In this document: positions 1-6,944 of the stretch, one piece after another
Numbering within the stretch: the first letter of the stretch is position 1
How the letters are laid out: every line of letters starts with the position of its first letter
Origin: Candidatus Proendomicrobium guianensium
GTDB taxonomy: Bacteria; Elusimicrobiota; Endomicrobiia; Endomicrobiales; Endomicrobiaceae
Length of the DNA: 11,518 nt
Assembly (NCBI GenBank): GCA_009785775.1
Contig: WQVR01000011.1
Span: forward strand, 1-11,518
Direction: 5' to 3'
Position numbers and translations under genes: made by a program
The notes under the pieces: model-generated
Database searches by the model: none
Seen by the model: only the letters and a program-made list of their open reading frames with translations
What the model was told of the DNA's origin: nothing

Positions 1-828
1 AGTAACCGCGGTTATTCCCGCACATATTTTCAAAAGCTTATAGATTCTGGACTTGCATGCGTTAATGGCAAAACCGTTTTATCAAGCCATAAACTTAAAT
101 ACGGCGATGAAATTTACTACGAAATTCCGGATGAGGTAAAGTTGTCAGGCATTACGCCGCAAAAAATCGCATTAGACATTATTTTTGAAGATTTGAGTAT
201 TATAATAATTAATAAACCCTCCGGCCTTGTTGTGCACCCCTCTTACGGACATGAGGACGGCACATTGCTTAACGCCCTTTATGGTTATGCAGGTAAAAAA
301 TTTATTCCTTATATGGTGCATAGGCTGGACAAAGACACCTCGGGACTTATAGTTTTTGCAAAAAATGAAAAAGCAAAAATAAACCTTTCAAAACAATTTC
401 AAAAACGCACCGTCAAAAAAATTTACTATACAGCTGTGCTTGGCATTATAACCGAAAACCGCGGCCGCATAGAAGCGCCTTTAGGGCGCTCAAAAGAAAA
501 TAGAAAAGTTATGTCTGTGGGGCATGGCGCGCAAAAAATGGCCATTACCGAATTTAAAGTAATATCAAGAAAAGATAATTATTCTTTGGTTGAAGTAAAC
601 ATTATAACAGGCCGCACGCACCAAATACGCGGACACATGAAATATATTAACCACCCCGTTTTGGGCGACACCGCCTATGGCGGTCCCGCAGAATTAAACG
701 GCATAAAATTTCCAAGGCAAATGTTGCACTCGTTTGAGATAACTTTTACTCACCCCGAAAGCAGCAAAAACGTAACATTTAAAGCCCCAGTGCCTAAAGA
801 CATGAAAAATTTGTTCAAGGATAAGTAA
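1..828 (+). CDS. rluD: RluC/RluD-family 23S rRNA pseudouridine synthase (5' end missing)
   Basis: Converts specific uridines of 23S rRNA to pseudouridine during large-subunit assembly. The frame is open from base 1, so the gene starts outside the window; 275 residues are visible, and alignment from memory with E. coli RluD suggests about 29 are missing. The first ~45 visible residues form the end of an S4 RNA-binding domain (SR..FQKLIDSGLACVNG, then a GD turn). The catalytic domain follows: KPSGLVVHP near residues 72-80, the HRLDKDTSG active-site motif with catalytic Asp at residue 110 (codon 328-330), and GRTHQIRGHM near 204-213. A TTG at 142 could be taken as a start but lies inside the continuous S4-catalytic protein and would delete the S4 domain. 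The S4 domain fits RluC/RluD rather than RluA; the target uridines cannot be told from sequence. The stop TAA overlaps the next ATG (TAATG), indicating translational coupling. Confidence 0.93.
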   Translation, partial: SNRGYSRTYFQKLIDSGLACVNGKTVLSSHKLKYGDEIYYEIPDEVKLSGITPQKIALDIIFEDLSIIIINKPSGLVVHPSYGHEDGTLLNALYGYAGKKFIPYMVHRLDKDTSGLIVFAKNEKAKINLSKQFQKRTVKKIYYTAVLGIITENRGRIEAPLGRSKENRKVMSVGHGAQKMAITEFKVISRKDNYSLVEVNIITGRTHQIRGHMKYINHPVLGDTAYGGPAELNGIKFPRQMLHSFEITFTHPESSKNVTFKAPVPKDMKNLFKDK

Positions 829-2009
829 TGATAACCCAAGACCTTATACGGCGCATATTTTCGGCGGCAAATATTTCCCGCTGGAACGACCATGTGCGCC
901 CTTTTGATTTTGCAGAGCTAGACAAACAAGCCCACAAAATGATTATCGCCTATGTTTTAGCTAAGTTTGAGGAAGACTCCGGCAACAAAATAGACTGGCA
1001 AAAACTTATAGAGGGCGGCATTTTTGAGCTTTTCCAACGTATAATGCTTACAGACTTAAAGCCCGAAGTTTTTCATGAAATCATGTCTAAAAAAAGCGCA
1101 GAGCTTAACAAGTGGGTCATAAAAAACCTGCACTCTGACATTGCCCCTGTAAAGGGCGGGTTTGAAAAACGTTTGGAAGAGTACTTTTTTAAAAAAAATT
1201 ATGCCCCGCTTGAAAAACGCATACTTGCGGCCGCACACGTTATGTCTACAAAGTGGGAGTTCGGCATAATTTATCCGCTAAATTTAAAAGTTTACGGCAT
1301 AGCGCGCACAAAAAAAGAAATAGACGCAAGCGCTTTGAAATTTAATGACCTTGCAGGCATGAAAAAGCTTGCCTCAAACAAAAAGTTTTACGCTTTTTTA
1401 GGAATGTGCGCGCAACTGCGCTTTCAACAACGCTGGGCGCAGGCGTTTAGAGTACCTAAAACTACGGTGCTGGGACATATGCTTATAGTAGCAATATTTT
1501 CTTATATTTCAAGCCTTGAGCTTGGCGCGTGCAACAAACGCCTTTACAATAACTTTTTTTCAGGGTTATTTCACGACCTGCCCGAAATACTTACAAGAGA
1601 TATAGTGCGTCCGGTGAAAAATTCTATTTCAGGCCTTGAAGACATTATAAGGCTTTATGAAACCAAACAGGTGCATGAAAAAATTTTGCCGCTTATACCA
1701 AAAAAATGGCACCCTGAAATGAAGTATTTTATAGAAGATGAGTTCTCAAATAAAATAATGCCCCGCGGCAAAGCTTTAGTTGTAGAAAGCATAGGCGCTA
1801 AAAACAATACAGCCGCACAAAATCCTACAGACGGTAAACTTATAGAAATATGCGATAAATTTTCGGCATATATTGAGGCAAGTTTGGCGCTTGAAAGCGG
1901 CATAAAGTCGCCCTCTTTGCTTGCTTCAAAAAAAGCGCTTTACAAGGCATTTGCATTTAAAACTTACGAAGGCATAAAATTTAAAAGGGTGTTTGATTAT
2001 TTTGCGTAA
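828..2009 (+). CDS. Tandem HD-domain protein, YfbR-like, with a degenerate first domain
   Basis: A 393-residue cytosolic protein; no signal peptide or membrane segment is seen. The C-terminal half carries a complete HD metal-binding set: H217 (VLGH), H249-D250 with E253 (LFHDLPEILTRD) and D343 (ICDKFSAYIE), laid out as in the 5'-nucleotidase YfbR (COG1896). The N-terminal half looks like a second copy. IFELFQRIMLTD (65-76) aligns without gaps to LFHDLPEILTRD (247-258), and RILAAAHVMS (131-140) aligns to KLIEICDKFS (337-346). In the first copy the HD pair is E67-L68 and the distal Asp is H137, so only H36 resembles a ligand. I infer one active and one structural or regulatory domain. The substrate is unknown; dNMP or nucleotide hydrolysis is a family-based guess. 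The start is ATG 828, with AAGGA at 817-821 inside the end of the rluD-like gene, so the two are probably cotranscribed. The stop lies inside the next gene. Confidence 0.85.
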   Translation: MITQDLIRRIFSAANISRWNDHVRPFDFAELDKQAHKMIIAYVLAKFEEDSGNKIDWQKLIEGGIFELFQRIMLTDLKPEVFHEIMSKKSAELNKWVIKNLHSDIAPVKGGFEKRLEEYFFKKNYAPLEKRILAAAHVMSTKWEFGIIYPLNLKVYGIARTKKEIDASALKFNDLAGMKKLASNKKFYAFLGMCAQLRFQQRWAQAFRVPKTTVLGHMLIVAIFSYISSLELGACNKRLYNNFFSGLFHDLPEILTRDIVRPVKNSISGLEDIIRLYETKQVHEKILPLIPKKWHPEMKYFIEDEFSNKIMPRGKALVVESIGAKNNTAAQNPTDGKLIEICDKFSAYIEASLALESGIKSPSLLASKKALYKAFAFKTYEGIKFKRVFDYFA

Positions 2010-2421
2010 ATTAAAGTTATCTAAAATTGAAATTTTGATACTTGCGGCGGCGGCTTTACTTTTATCGCTTGCGGCAGTTTACAATATTTATAAAAACAGC
2101 CTTATACGCCTTAACTCGGAAGCAACAATAATAATGACCCAAATTTTAAGCGCACAAGGCGAACACCGCACCCGCACGGGCAGTTTTGTAAACATTAACG
2201 CCCCTGCAAACGGCTATGCTCCCAACCTTAAAATAAACCTTACGGCAAATGAATTTTTTGACACTTTAACCGCCGTTCATAGCGGCGATATTGTGGAAGT
2301 AACTTTAACTGTAAGCAATGGTTTTTTTAGAGGCAGTACGGCTTTTGCGCGGCATTACTGGCGGGAGAAAACATTGTTTGAAGTAAACCCAAAAACTAAA
2401 ATCCCTCTTCGTCATCTGTAA
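1993..2421 (+). CDS. Small single-pass membrane protein, pilin-like layout, function unknown
   Basis: 142 residues if started at TTG 1993, 139 if started at TTG 2002. AAAAGGG (1983-1989) is 3 or 12 nt from these starts, so the start is not settled. It overlaps the 3' end of the HD gene by 8-17 nt, which suggests coupling. A short basic N-terminus (RKLKLSK) leads into a hydrophobic segment (about residues 12-33) and then about 105 residues with no motif I can name. The order of features resembles type IV pilins and pseudopilins: a Glu at the edge of the hydrophobic helix (KIEILIL), an aromatic at its end (VYNIY), then SAQGEHRTRTGSF, similar to the helix end and first loop of pilins. However, no Gly precedes the expected cleavage point, so prepilin peptidase processing is doubtful. 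It could equally be an unrelated membrane-anchored protein. The last 26 bp overlap the 3' end of the converging PBP gene. Confidence 0.7.
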   Translation: MIILRKLKLSKIEILILAAAALLLSLAAVYNIYKNSLIRLNSEATIIMTQILSAQGEHRTRTGSFVNINAPANGYAPNLKINLTANEFFDTLTAVHSGDIVEVTLTVSNGFFRGSTAFARHYWREKTLFEVNPKTKIPLRHL

Positions 2422-4513
2422 ACAATTCAAAAACAAAAGTAGTCTCAGCGTGGTTAAAATATCTTGTCGGCGCGGTACCGCGTATAAACGCTTCAAGGTA
2501 TGCTCCGGGTGTGCGGCTTAAAGCAAGCAATCCCGAGTTCGGCTCAATAAACGCCCAGTCTATATTTTCAGGTTCGGCAAAGTTTTGTACGGGTACGCCG
2601 TAAAGCGCGCCTCTCATAAAATTTGCCCATATGGGCGCGGCAAGCACACCGCCTGTTTGCCTGTCTCCCAAAGATATTGCCGGGTCATCATAACCTACCC
2701 AAACGCCTGCGGCAAGTTCGGGCGAAAAGCCTACAAACCAAACATCTGTATGATTGTTTGTGGTACCGGTTTTGCCTGCAACGGGTCTGCCGGCTCCGCG
2801 CGCGCGGGCTCCCGAGCCAGCCTCTACCGAAGCGCGTAAAAGATTTGTCATTATAAAACTTGTCTGCGGGTTTAAAACTTCACGTTCTTGGGGGATATGT
2901 TCTTCAAGCACCATGCCTGAACTATCTATAATTCTTGTAATCATAAACGGTTCGGTTCTTACACCACCCGCTGGAAACACGCTAAACGCCGAGGTAATTT
3001 CTTGTAAAGTTACATCTGAAGCGCCAAGGGCAAGCGAAAGCGTGTTTGTTAAGGGAGATTCTATGCCGAGCCTTCTGGCATAACTTATAGTACGCATTGG
3101 CGTAACAGCCATTATGGTTTCTACCGCGCAAGTGTTTATAGATGAAGCCAACGCGCGCCTAAGCGTTACGGGGCCCCTAAACCTTCCGCCGAAGTTTGAA
3201 GGCGTCCAGACACGCATGGTGTCTACAAGGTCTAGCTGATCTTCAAACTGTGTGGCAAGAACTTCAAGATGGGTTAAGCAACGCGATACTAAATCCCAGT
3301 TGCCTCTTTCATTAACAAACACCATCGGTTTGTCTTGCAGCAAAGTTGCCGCCGTAAAACCGGATTCAATAGCGGCAAGGTAAACAAAAGTTTTAAAAAC
3401 CGAACCCGGCTGGCGCCTTGCCTGCACAGCGCGGTTAAATTGCGTTTCGCGAAAATCGCGCCCGCCGACCATAGCGCGTATAGCGCCTGTGTGAACGTCC
3501 ATAGCTATAAGCGCGCCTTGAACTCTTGGCGGGTTTTCAATATTTTGACGCTCAAAAAACGCCGCGCGCGACTCGTCAAAAGCGTTTAAGGCTTCTTCCA
3601 TAGCGGCTTCAGCGGCAATTTGCGCATTTAAATCTAAAGTGGTAAAAACTGTCAGCCCCTGCGTATGAACTTTATCGAAGCCGTATCTGTTTATAAGCAT
3701 ATGGCGCAAGTATTCTACAAAATAATGCCCCGACGGCTGACGCTGTATTTGGCGCTCTGTAGGCAGGGGTACTTCGCGGGCTTCGCGTTCTTGTTCTTCG
3801 GTAATAAAGCCTACATCGCGCATACGCCTAAGCACAACAGCGCGGCGGCGATAAGCGTGTGCAGGGTGCCTGAAAGGATTGTACCTGCTTGGCGCGCGGG
3901 GAATTGCCGCAAGCAATGCGCTTTCGGCAAGTGTTAACTCGCTAACATTTTTACCAAAATAAACTCTTGCCGCCGCCTCAACGCCCCATGCGCCGGCGCC
4001 AAAATTTATCTGGTTAAGGTAAAGTTGGAAAATTTCTTCTTTGGTAAAGTCGCGTTCAATTTGAATGGTTATAATAAGTTCTTCTATTTTGCGGATTGCG
4101 GTTCTTGCGGGGGTAAGAAAAAGCGTTTTAGCAAGCTGTTGCGTAATTGTAGAACCGCCTTGGGAAACCCTGCGAACGCGGATATTGTGAACAAATGCGC
4201 GTGTAATACCCCTTATACAAACGCCCCAATGGGTAAAAAAGTTATAGTCTTCAATAGCGAGAAAAGCATTTATTAAATACGGCGGCATTTCAGAAAGCGG
4301 AACCAAAACGCGGCGCTCTACAAAAAATTCCGCTATTAAAGTGCGGTCTTTATCGTAAACGCGCGTTACAAGATTTGGCGTGTAAGCTTGTAAATGCTCG
4401 GTAGACGGCACTTCTTTTGCTATGTACGCCATAGCTCTGGCGCCCGCCAAAATTGCAATGGGCACGCATATCAAAAAGAATAAAAAAAGGAGGGTTCCAA
4501 ATTTAAATTTCAC
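2396..4513 (-). CDS. Class A penicillin-binding protein (bifunctional transglycosylase/transpeptidase, PBP1A type)
   Basis: Polymerises lipid II into glycan strands and crosslinks the stem peptides at the outer face of the inner membrane. 705 residues: an N-terminal membrane anchor (about 7-27), a GT51 transglycosylase domain with EDYNFFTHWG (catalytic E88), GGSTITQQLAK (119-129), RKIEE (141-145, probable second Glu) and FGAGAWGVEAAA (171-182), then a transpeptidase domain with SxxK S371-VF-K374 (QPGSVFK), SxN S458-I-N460 and KTGTT 581-585. All active-site residues are present. One small oddity is that the usual Asp after the EDxxFxxHxG motif is Cys (GVC, 97-99). The start is GTG, with an in-frame TAA directly upstream, so no longer start is possible; GGAAG lies 3 nt and GGGAG 12 nt before it. 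It is the last gene of the minus-strand run and is separated from aqpZ by a strong hairpin. The symbol is left blank because mrcA and pbpA naming varies. Confidence 0.95.
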   Translation of the reverse strand: MKFKFGTLLFLFFLICVPIAILAGARAMAYIAKEVPSTEHLQAYTPNLVTRVYDKDRTLIAEFFVERRVLVPLSEMPPYLINAFLAIEDYNFFTHWGVCIRGITRAFVHNIRVRRVSQGGSTITQQLAKTLFLTPARTAIRKIEELIITIQIERDFTKEEIFQLYLNQINFGAGAWGVEAAARVYFGKNVSELTLAESALLAAIPRAPSRYNPFRHPAHAYRRRAVVLRRMRDVGFITEEQEREAREVPLPTERQIQRQPSGHYFVEYLRHMLINRYGFDKVHTQGLTVFTTLDLNAQIAAEAAMEEALNAFDESRAAFFERQNIENPPRVQGALIAMDVHTGAIRAMVGGRDFRETQFNRAVQARRQPGSVFKTFVYLAAIESGFTAATLLQDKPMVFVNERGNWDLVSRCLTHLEVLATQFEDQLDLVDTMRVWTPSNFGGRFRGPVTLRRALASSINTCAVETIMAVTPMRTISYARRLGIESPLTNTLSLALGASDVTLQEITSAFSVFPAGGVRTEPFMITRIIDSSGMVLEEHIPQEREVLNPQTSFIMTNLLRASVEAGSGARARGAGRPVAGKTGTTNNHTDVWFVGFSPELAAGVWVGYDDPAISLGDRQTGGVLAAPIWANFMRGALYGVPVQNFAEPENIDWAFIEPNSGLLALSRTPGAYLEAFIRGTAPTRYFNHAETTFVFELFTDDEEGF

Positions 4514-4530
4514 TTACTTCCAAAACTCCC

Positions 4531-4578
4531 GCGGGCTTTTCCTGCCTGCACCCTTTAAGGGCAGGCAGGAAAGCCCGC
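4531..4578. repeat. Long inverted repeat between aqpZ and the PBP gene
   Basis: Arms 4531-4549 and 4561-4578 are complementary over 18 bp with a single bulged T, around an 11-nt loop that itself contains CCCTTTAAGGG. The arms are GC-rich (GCGGGC, then CCTGCCTGC). On the minus strand the hairpin follows the aqpZ stop and ends 17 nt before the PBP GTG start. It lacks a T-tract on that side, so it is a poor Rho-independent terminator for aqpZ. On the plus strand a weak T-rich stretch follows (ATATTTTTAT). It could be an mRNA-stabilising or processing hairpin, a REP-like dispersed palindrome, or a weak terminator. The structure is clear from the bases; the role is not. Confidence 0.8.
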
Positions 4579-4602
4579 TGAAATATTTTTATCTAAAATT
4601 TC

Positions 4603-5280
4603 TTAAGATTGTTCCGTTCTCAAAAATTTCCACAAAAATGCGCCCGCAGCGCCGCCTATAAAGGGCGCTACTATAAACAACCACGACTGCCATATGGCCT
4701 CTATACTTGTAAACAAGGCCGGCCCGAAGCTTCTTGCAGGGTTAACCGAAGTGCCTGTTATTGGTATGCACACTATGTGTATAATAAAGAGCGCAAGACC
4801 TATAGCCAAACCCGCAAATTTTGTGTTAGCATTTTTTGCAGTAGCTGCCAAAACAACAAAAACAAAAAGCGCGGTAAAAATAACTTCGGCGGTAAAAGCG
4901 GCAAATATGCCGTAATTGCCTAAAGAGTGCGCGCCATAAGCATTAGCGCCCATAGACATAACTTCTCTTGTAAAACCGTTTGAAACTAAAACATACAAAA
5001 CAAACGCGCCCAATATACCACCGGCAAATTGGTAAACAACGTAGTTCAAAGCCTCTACTTTAGAAATACGCTTATCTAAGTAAGCGCCAAGAGTTATTGC
5101 AGGGTTAATATGGCAACCCGAAATAGGCCCTATAGCATAAGCCATAACCACAACGGCAATACCGAAAGCAAACGCAATTCCCAATACACCCACATACGCG
5201 CCTGCTATCGCAGCCGCGCCGCAACCTATAAGCACCAAAAATGCGGTTCCCAGTAGTTCAGCTAAATACTTCTTTTGCAT
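4603..5280 (-). CDS. aqpZ: Aquaporin, AqpZ-type water channel
   Basis: A 225-residue inner-membrane channel of the MIP family with six membrane helices. Both half-helix NPA motifs are intact: GCHINPAITLG (N59-P60-A61) and GTSVNPARSFG (N180-P181-A182). By alignment from memory with E. coli AqpZ, the aromatic/arginine selectivity filter is F39, H168, T177 and R183, at the same spacing as F43, H174, T183 and R189 there. This predicts a water-selective pore rather than a GlpF-type glycerol channel, which would have Gly in place of the His. The ATG start has AAGGAG 8 nt upstream, and this ribosome binding site overlaps the metF stop region: the metF TAA is only 14 nt away, so the two are almost certainly cotranscribed. 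An aquaporin between metF and a PBP has no obvious pathway logic; osmotic or cell-wall homeostasis is speculative. Confidence 0.93.
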   Translation of the reverse strand: MQKKYLAELLGTAFLVLIGCGAAAIAGAYVGVLGIAFAFGIAVVVMAYAIGPISGCHINPAITLGAYLDKRISKVEALNYVVYQFAGGILGAFVLYVLVSNGFTREVMSMGANAYGAHSLGNYGIFAAFTAEVIFTALFVFVVLAATAKNANTKFAGLAIGLALFIIHIVCIPITGTSVNPARSFGPALFTSIEAIWQSWLFIVAPFIGGAAGAFLWKFLRTEQS

Positions 5281-5294
5281 AATTTTTTCTCCTT

Positions 5295-6176
5295 TTAGTT
5301 TAGTTCTTCCTGTATTTTTGAGGCTTCGATAATTTTAGGGATATGTTCTTCTTTGCCTATTGCCATAATATGAACGCCATGGGCAAAGCTTTTAAGGCTT
5401 TTAATAAGCTCGGCGCATATTTTTATGCCCTCATCCAAAGGGTCTTGGGCGCCAAGCATACGGCTTTGCACGCTTTCAGGTATAACCACGCCGGGCAAAG
5501 TTTGCAAAAACTGCATAAACTTTACCGAATGTATTAAACTTACGCCAACAAGAACTTTAATTTTACCATTTTTGGGAAGTTTTTCATAAAACTTTTTAAA
5601 GGCTCCCGCGTCAAAAATTACTTGTGTTTGAAAAAACTCTGCGCCAGCTTCAACTTTTTTATTAAACATTTCCACTTGCAAACCGTCAGGGTTTGCCTGC
5701 GGGTTAACAACCGCGCCCAAACAAAATTTAGGGCTGCCTTTTAGGGGTTTGCCTGAAAGGTCTGCGCCTGCTTCAAGGCCGCGGGCGGCTTTTAAAAGAC
5801 GTACGGGGTCTAAATCGTAAACGGGTTTAGCGTCTTTACAATCGCCGGCGTTTGGGTGATCTCCCGAAATTATAAGTATGTTATCTATGCCCAAAACCGA
5901 CGCGCTTAAAAGCTCTGACTGAAGGGCAATTTTATTTTTGTCGCGGCAGGCTATTTGCAGTACAGGCTCTATTCCTTTTTGTAAAAGCTTCGCGCACATT
6001 GCCAGACTTCCCACACGCATGCTCGCGCGTTGGTTATCTGTTATGTTAACGGCGTCTACAAAAGGAGCAATAATTTCAGCGCGTTCTAAAACACCCGATA
6101 TGTCTGTACCTTTAGGCGGAAATAACTCTGCCGTTATTATAAAATCGTTAGTTTTTAACTTGTCTTTGAATTTCAT
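5295..6176 (-). CDS. metF: 5,10-methylenetetrahydrofolate reductase
   Basis: An FAD enzyme that reduces methylene-THF to methyl-THF for methionine synthesis or, running the other way in some anaerobes, for C1 oxidation. 293 residues in a single TIM-barrel domain, the normal bacterial length. Landmarks: AELFPPKG with E17 (equivalent to catalytic E28 of E. coli), ITDNQRASMR near 45-54, ISGDHPNAGD with D106 (equivalent to D120), and FFQTQVIFD with Q185. The start is ATG 6176, with GGAG 5 nt upstream. The frame stays open to 6293, but the extra 39 residues (including LLFVATKSN) are translated hairpin DNA with no resemblance to MetF, so that longer start is rejected. metV lies 210 nt upstream on the same strand, which points to a MetF that works with a MetV partner rather than directly with NADH. 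No riboswitch class was recognised in the leader. Confidence 0.93.
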   Translation of the reverse strand: MKFKDKLKTNDFIITAELFPPKGTDISGVLERAEIIAPFVDAVNITDNQRASMRVGSLAMCAKLLQKGIEPVLQIACRDKNKIALQSELLSASVLGIDNILIISGDHPNAGDCKDAKPVYDLDPVRLLKAARGLEAGADLSGKPLKGSPKFCLGAVVNPQANPDGLQVEMFNKKVEAGAEFFQTQVIFDAGAFKKFYEKLPKNGKIKVLVGVSLIHSVKFMQFLQTLPGVVIPESVQSRMLGAQDPLDEGIKICAELIKSLKSFAHGVHIMAIGKEEHIPKIIEASKIQEELN

Positions 6177-6192
6177 TGCACTCCATTTAAAA

Positions 6193-6212
6193 GGGGGCGT
6201 CTGCGTGCCCCC
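6193..6212 (-). terminator. GC hairpin plus TTTT just upstream of the metF ribosome binding site
   Basis: Read on the minus strand: GGGGGC, an 8-nt loop, GCCCCC, then TTTT. This is a short intrinsic-terminator or attenuator shape, ending 16 nt before the metF ATG and directly before its GGAG. If it works it would reduce metF expression relative to metV, and it would need an antiterminating condition or readthrough. The T-run is only four bases, so strength may be low. The shape is visible in the sequence; the role is inferred. Confidence 0.45.
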
Positions 6213-6224
6213 TAACCCCCATGC

Positions 6225-6252
6225 GTTACTTTTTGTTGCGACAAAAAGTAAC
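6225..6252. repeat. Perfect 12-bp hairpin (GTTACTTTTTGT / ACAAAAAGTAAC)
   Basis: Arms 6225-6236 and 6241-6252 are perfectly complementary around the 4-nt loop TGCG. It lies in the metV-metF spacer. Its translation gives the LLFVATKSN-type peptide that makes a false N-terminal extension of metF. AT-rich palindromes of this general form occur as dispersed intergenic elements in bacteria; whether this one is repeated in the genome cannot be seen here. Confidence 0.85.
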
Positions 6253-6264
6253 CCAAAAACGCGG

Positions 6265-6320
6265 GCGTTTGGCATAAGGTTGCACAACGGCAAGAAGTTG
6301 GCAACCTTCTGGACAAACGC
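6265..6320. repeat. Nested three-part inverted repeat in the metV-metF spacer
   Basis: Three nested arm pairs share one centre: GCGTTTG (6265-6271) with CAAACGC (6314-6320), AAGGTTGC (6276-6283) with GCAACCTT (6301-6308), and CAAC (6285-6288) with GTTG (6297-6300). All are perfect, with internal loops of about 4-5 nt and 1 nt and a terminal loop of 8 nt. Such a 19-bp interrupted stem could be an RNA domain of the metV-metF transcript or the body of a small palindromic (MITE/REP-like) element. The rest of the gap, 6321-6386, is GC-richer. It shows only weak partial complementarity and a T-run on the minus strand directly after the metV stop, and I see no gene in it. Confidence 0.8.
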
Positions 6321-6386
6321 AACTACATAAGCGCGGCTACTGTCGCAAGCGCCAGCAATCCGCGAAACGGCAAAAAAAAGAAACGC

Positions 6387-6944
6387 CTATTTTCTTTTGT
6401 TATATATTAAACACCAAGCGCAATCTTTCATTATGTCGGCTTCACATTTACCGTTAGCATACCCGCCGCACGAACCGCTTATAAGCCCTTTAGAGCAACG
6501 GGTTTTAGGGCAAATGCCCGCCGTTTCATTAAGCACACATTCTTGAGCGCACACACCGCAAAATTTGTGCGTAATATTTGCGCGCTCTACAGTGCCAAGA
6601 TATTTCGAATTAAGCCCGGTAACAATTTTTTTATCCGTTAAAGCGCTTAAAGCCCCCGCGCCCGCGCCGCAAGCAAGTACTACGGCTTTGTCGCTTTTCA
6701 GAAAAGCTTCATTTTTTAGCAAATCTCTTTTTAAAAGGCGCATATCGCAGGCAGAGTCTACAATTACCGTGCCTAAAACAATTTTACCCGCTTTTTTTAA
6801 ACTGTCACTTAACGCTAAAATTGCCGCCTCGTCACCCGTGGCGCACTTTTTAGCGCAACCGCCGCAACCTACTATAAAAAGCGCTTGCGCGCCGCATGTT
6901 GCTTTCAAAATTTCGTCAAAGTTTTTTTTAGCTGTTATTATCAG
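6387..6944 (-). CDS. metV: MetV, iron-sulfur/zinc partner of methylenetetrahydrofolate reductase (probable CTG start)
   Basis: Partner subunit of MetF in anaerobes such as Moorella, where MetFV forms a complex. The C-terminal part matches the 'MTHFR C-terminal' cysteine domain (PF12225): FCGVCAQECVL, TAGICPKTRC, GSCGGYANGKCE and CAWCLIYNK, with Cys at 129, 132, 136, 145, 150, 159, 167, 175 and 178. The N-terminal half has GCGGCAKKC (C27, C30, C34). These 12 cysteines suggest Fe-S clusters and possibly zinc. The only ATG/GTG/TTG start in this region is TTG at 6908, but it has no ribosome binding site and would cut off LIITAKKNFDEI, which resembles the start of MetV proteins as I remember them. 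CTG at 6944 lies 9 nt after a perfect AGGAGGG (6954-6960) and gives 185 residues. No ATG, GTG or TTG lies in frame between 6908 and the upstream stop at 6987-6989. The gene begins 26 nt after pth. Confidence 0.85.
   Translation of the reverse strand: MIITAKKNFDEILKATCGAQALFIVGCGGCAKKCATGDEAAILALSDSLKKAGKIVLGTVIVDSACDMRLLKRDLLKNEAFLKSDKAVVLACGAGAGALSALTDKKIVTGLNSKYLGTVERANITHKFCGVCAQECVLNETAGICPKTRCSKGLISGSCGGYANGKCEADIMKDCAWCLIYNKRK

Noticed and set aside
142..828. A TTG at 142 as the start of the pseudouridine synthase
   Set aside because: The frame is open back to base 1 and encodes a recognisable S4 domain that belongs to the same protein; the true start is left of the window.
2585..4276. 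Several 77-109 codon plus-strand open frames opposite the PBP gene
   Set aside because: They are antisense to a complete, motif-verified PBP gene, lack family features and have Arg/Cys-rich shadow composition.
6177..6293. 39 extra codons at the N-terminus of metF
   Set aside because: They translate hairpin DNA, do not resemble MetF, and the GGAG ribosome binding site lies before the ATG at 6176.
6225..6320. A CRISPR array or tandem repeat
   Set aside because: The repeats are inverted and each occurs once; there is no regular repeat-spacer pattern and no cas gene.
6177..6386. A known SAM, cobalamin or THF riboswitch upstream of metF
   Set aside because: I could not match the stem-loops to the conserved core of any of these classes; a covariance-model search would decide.
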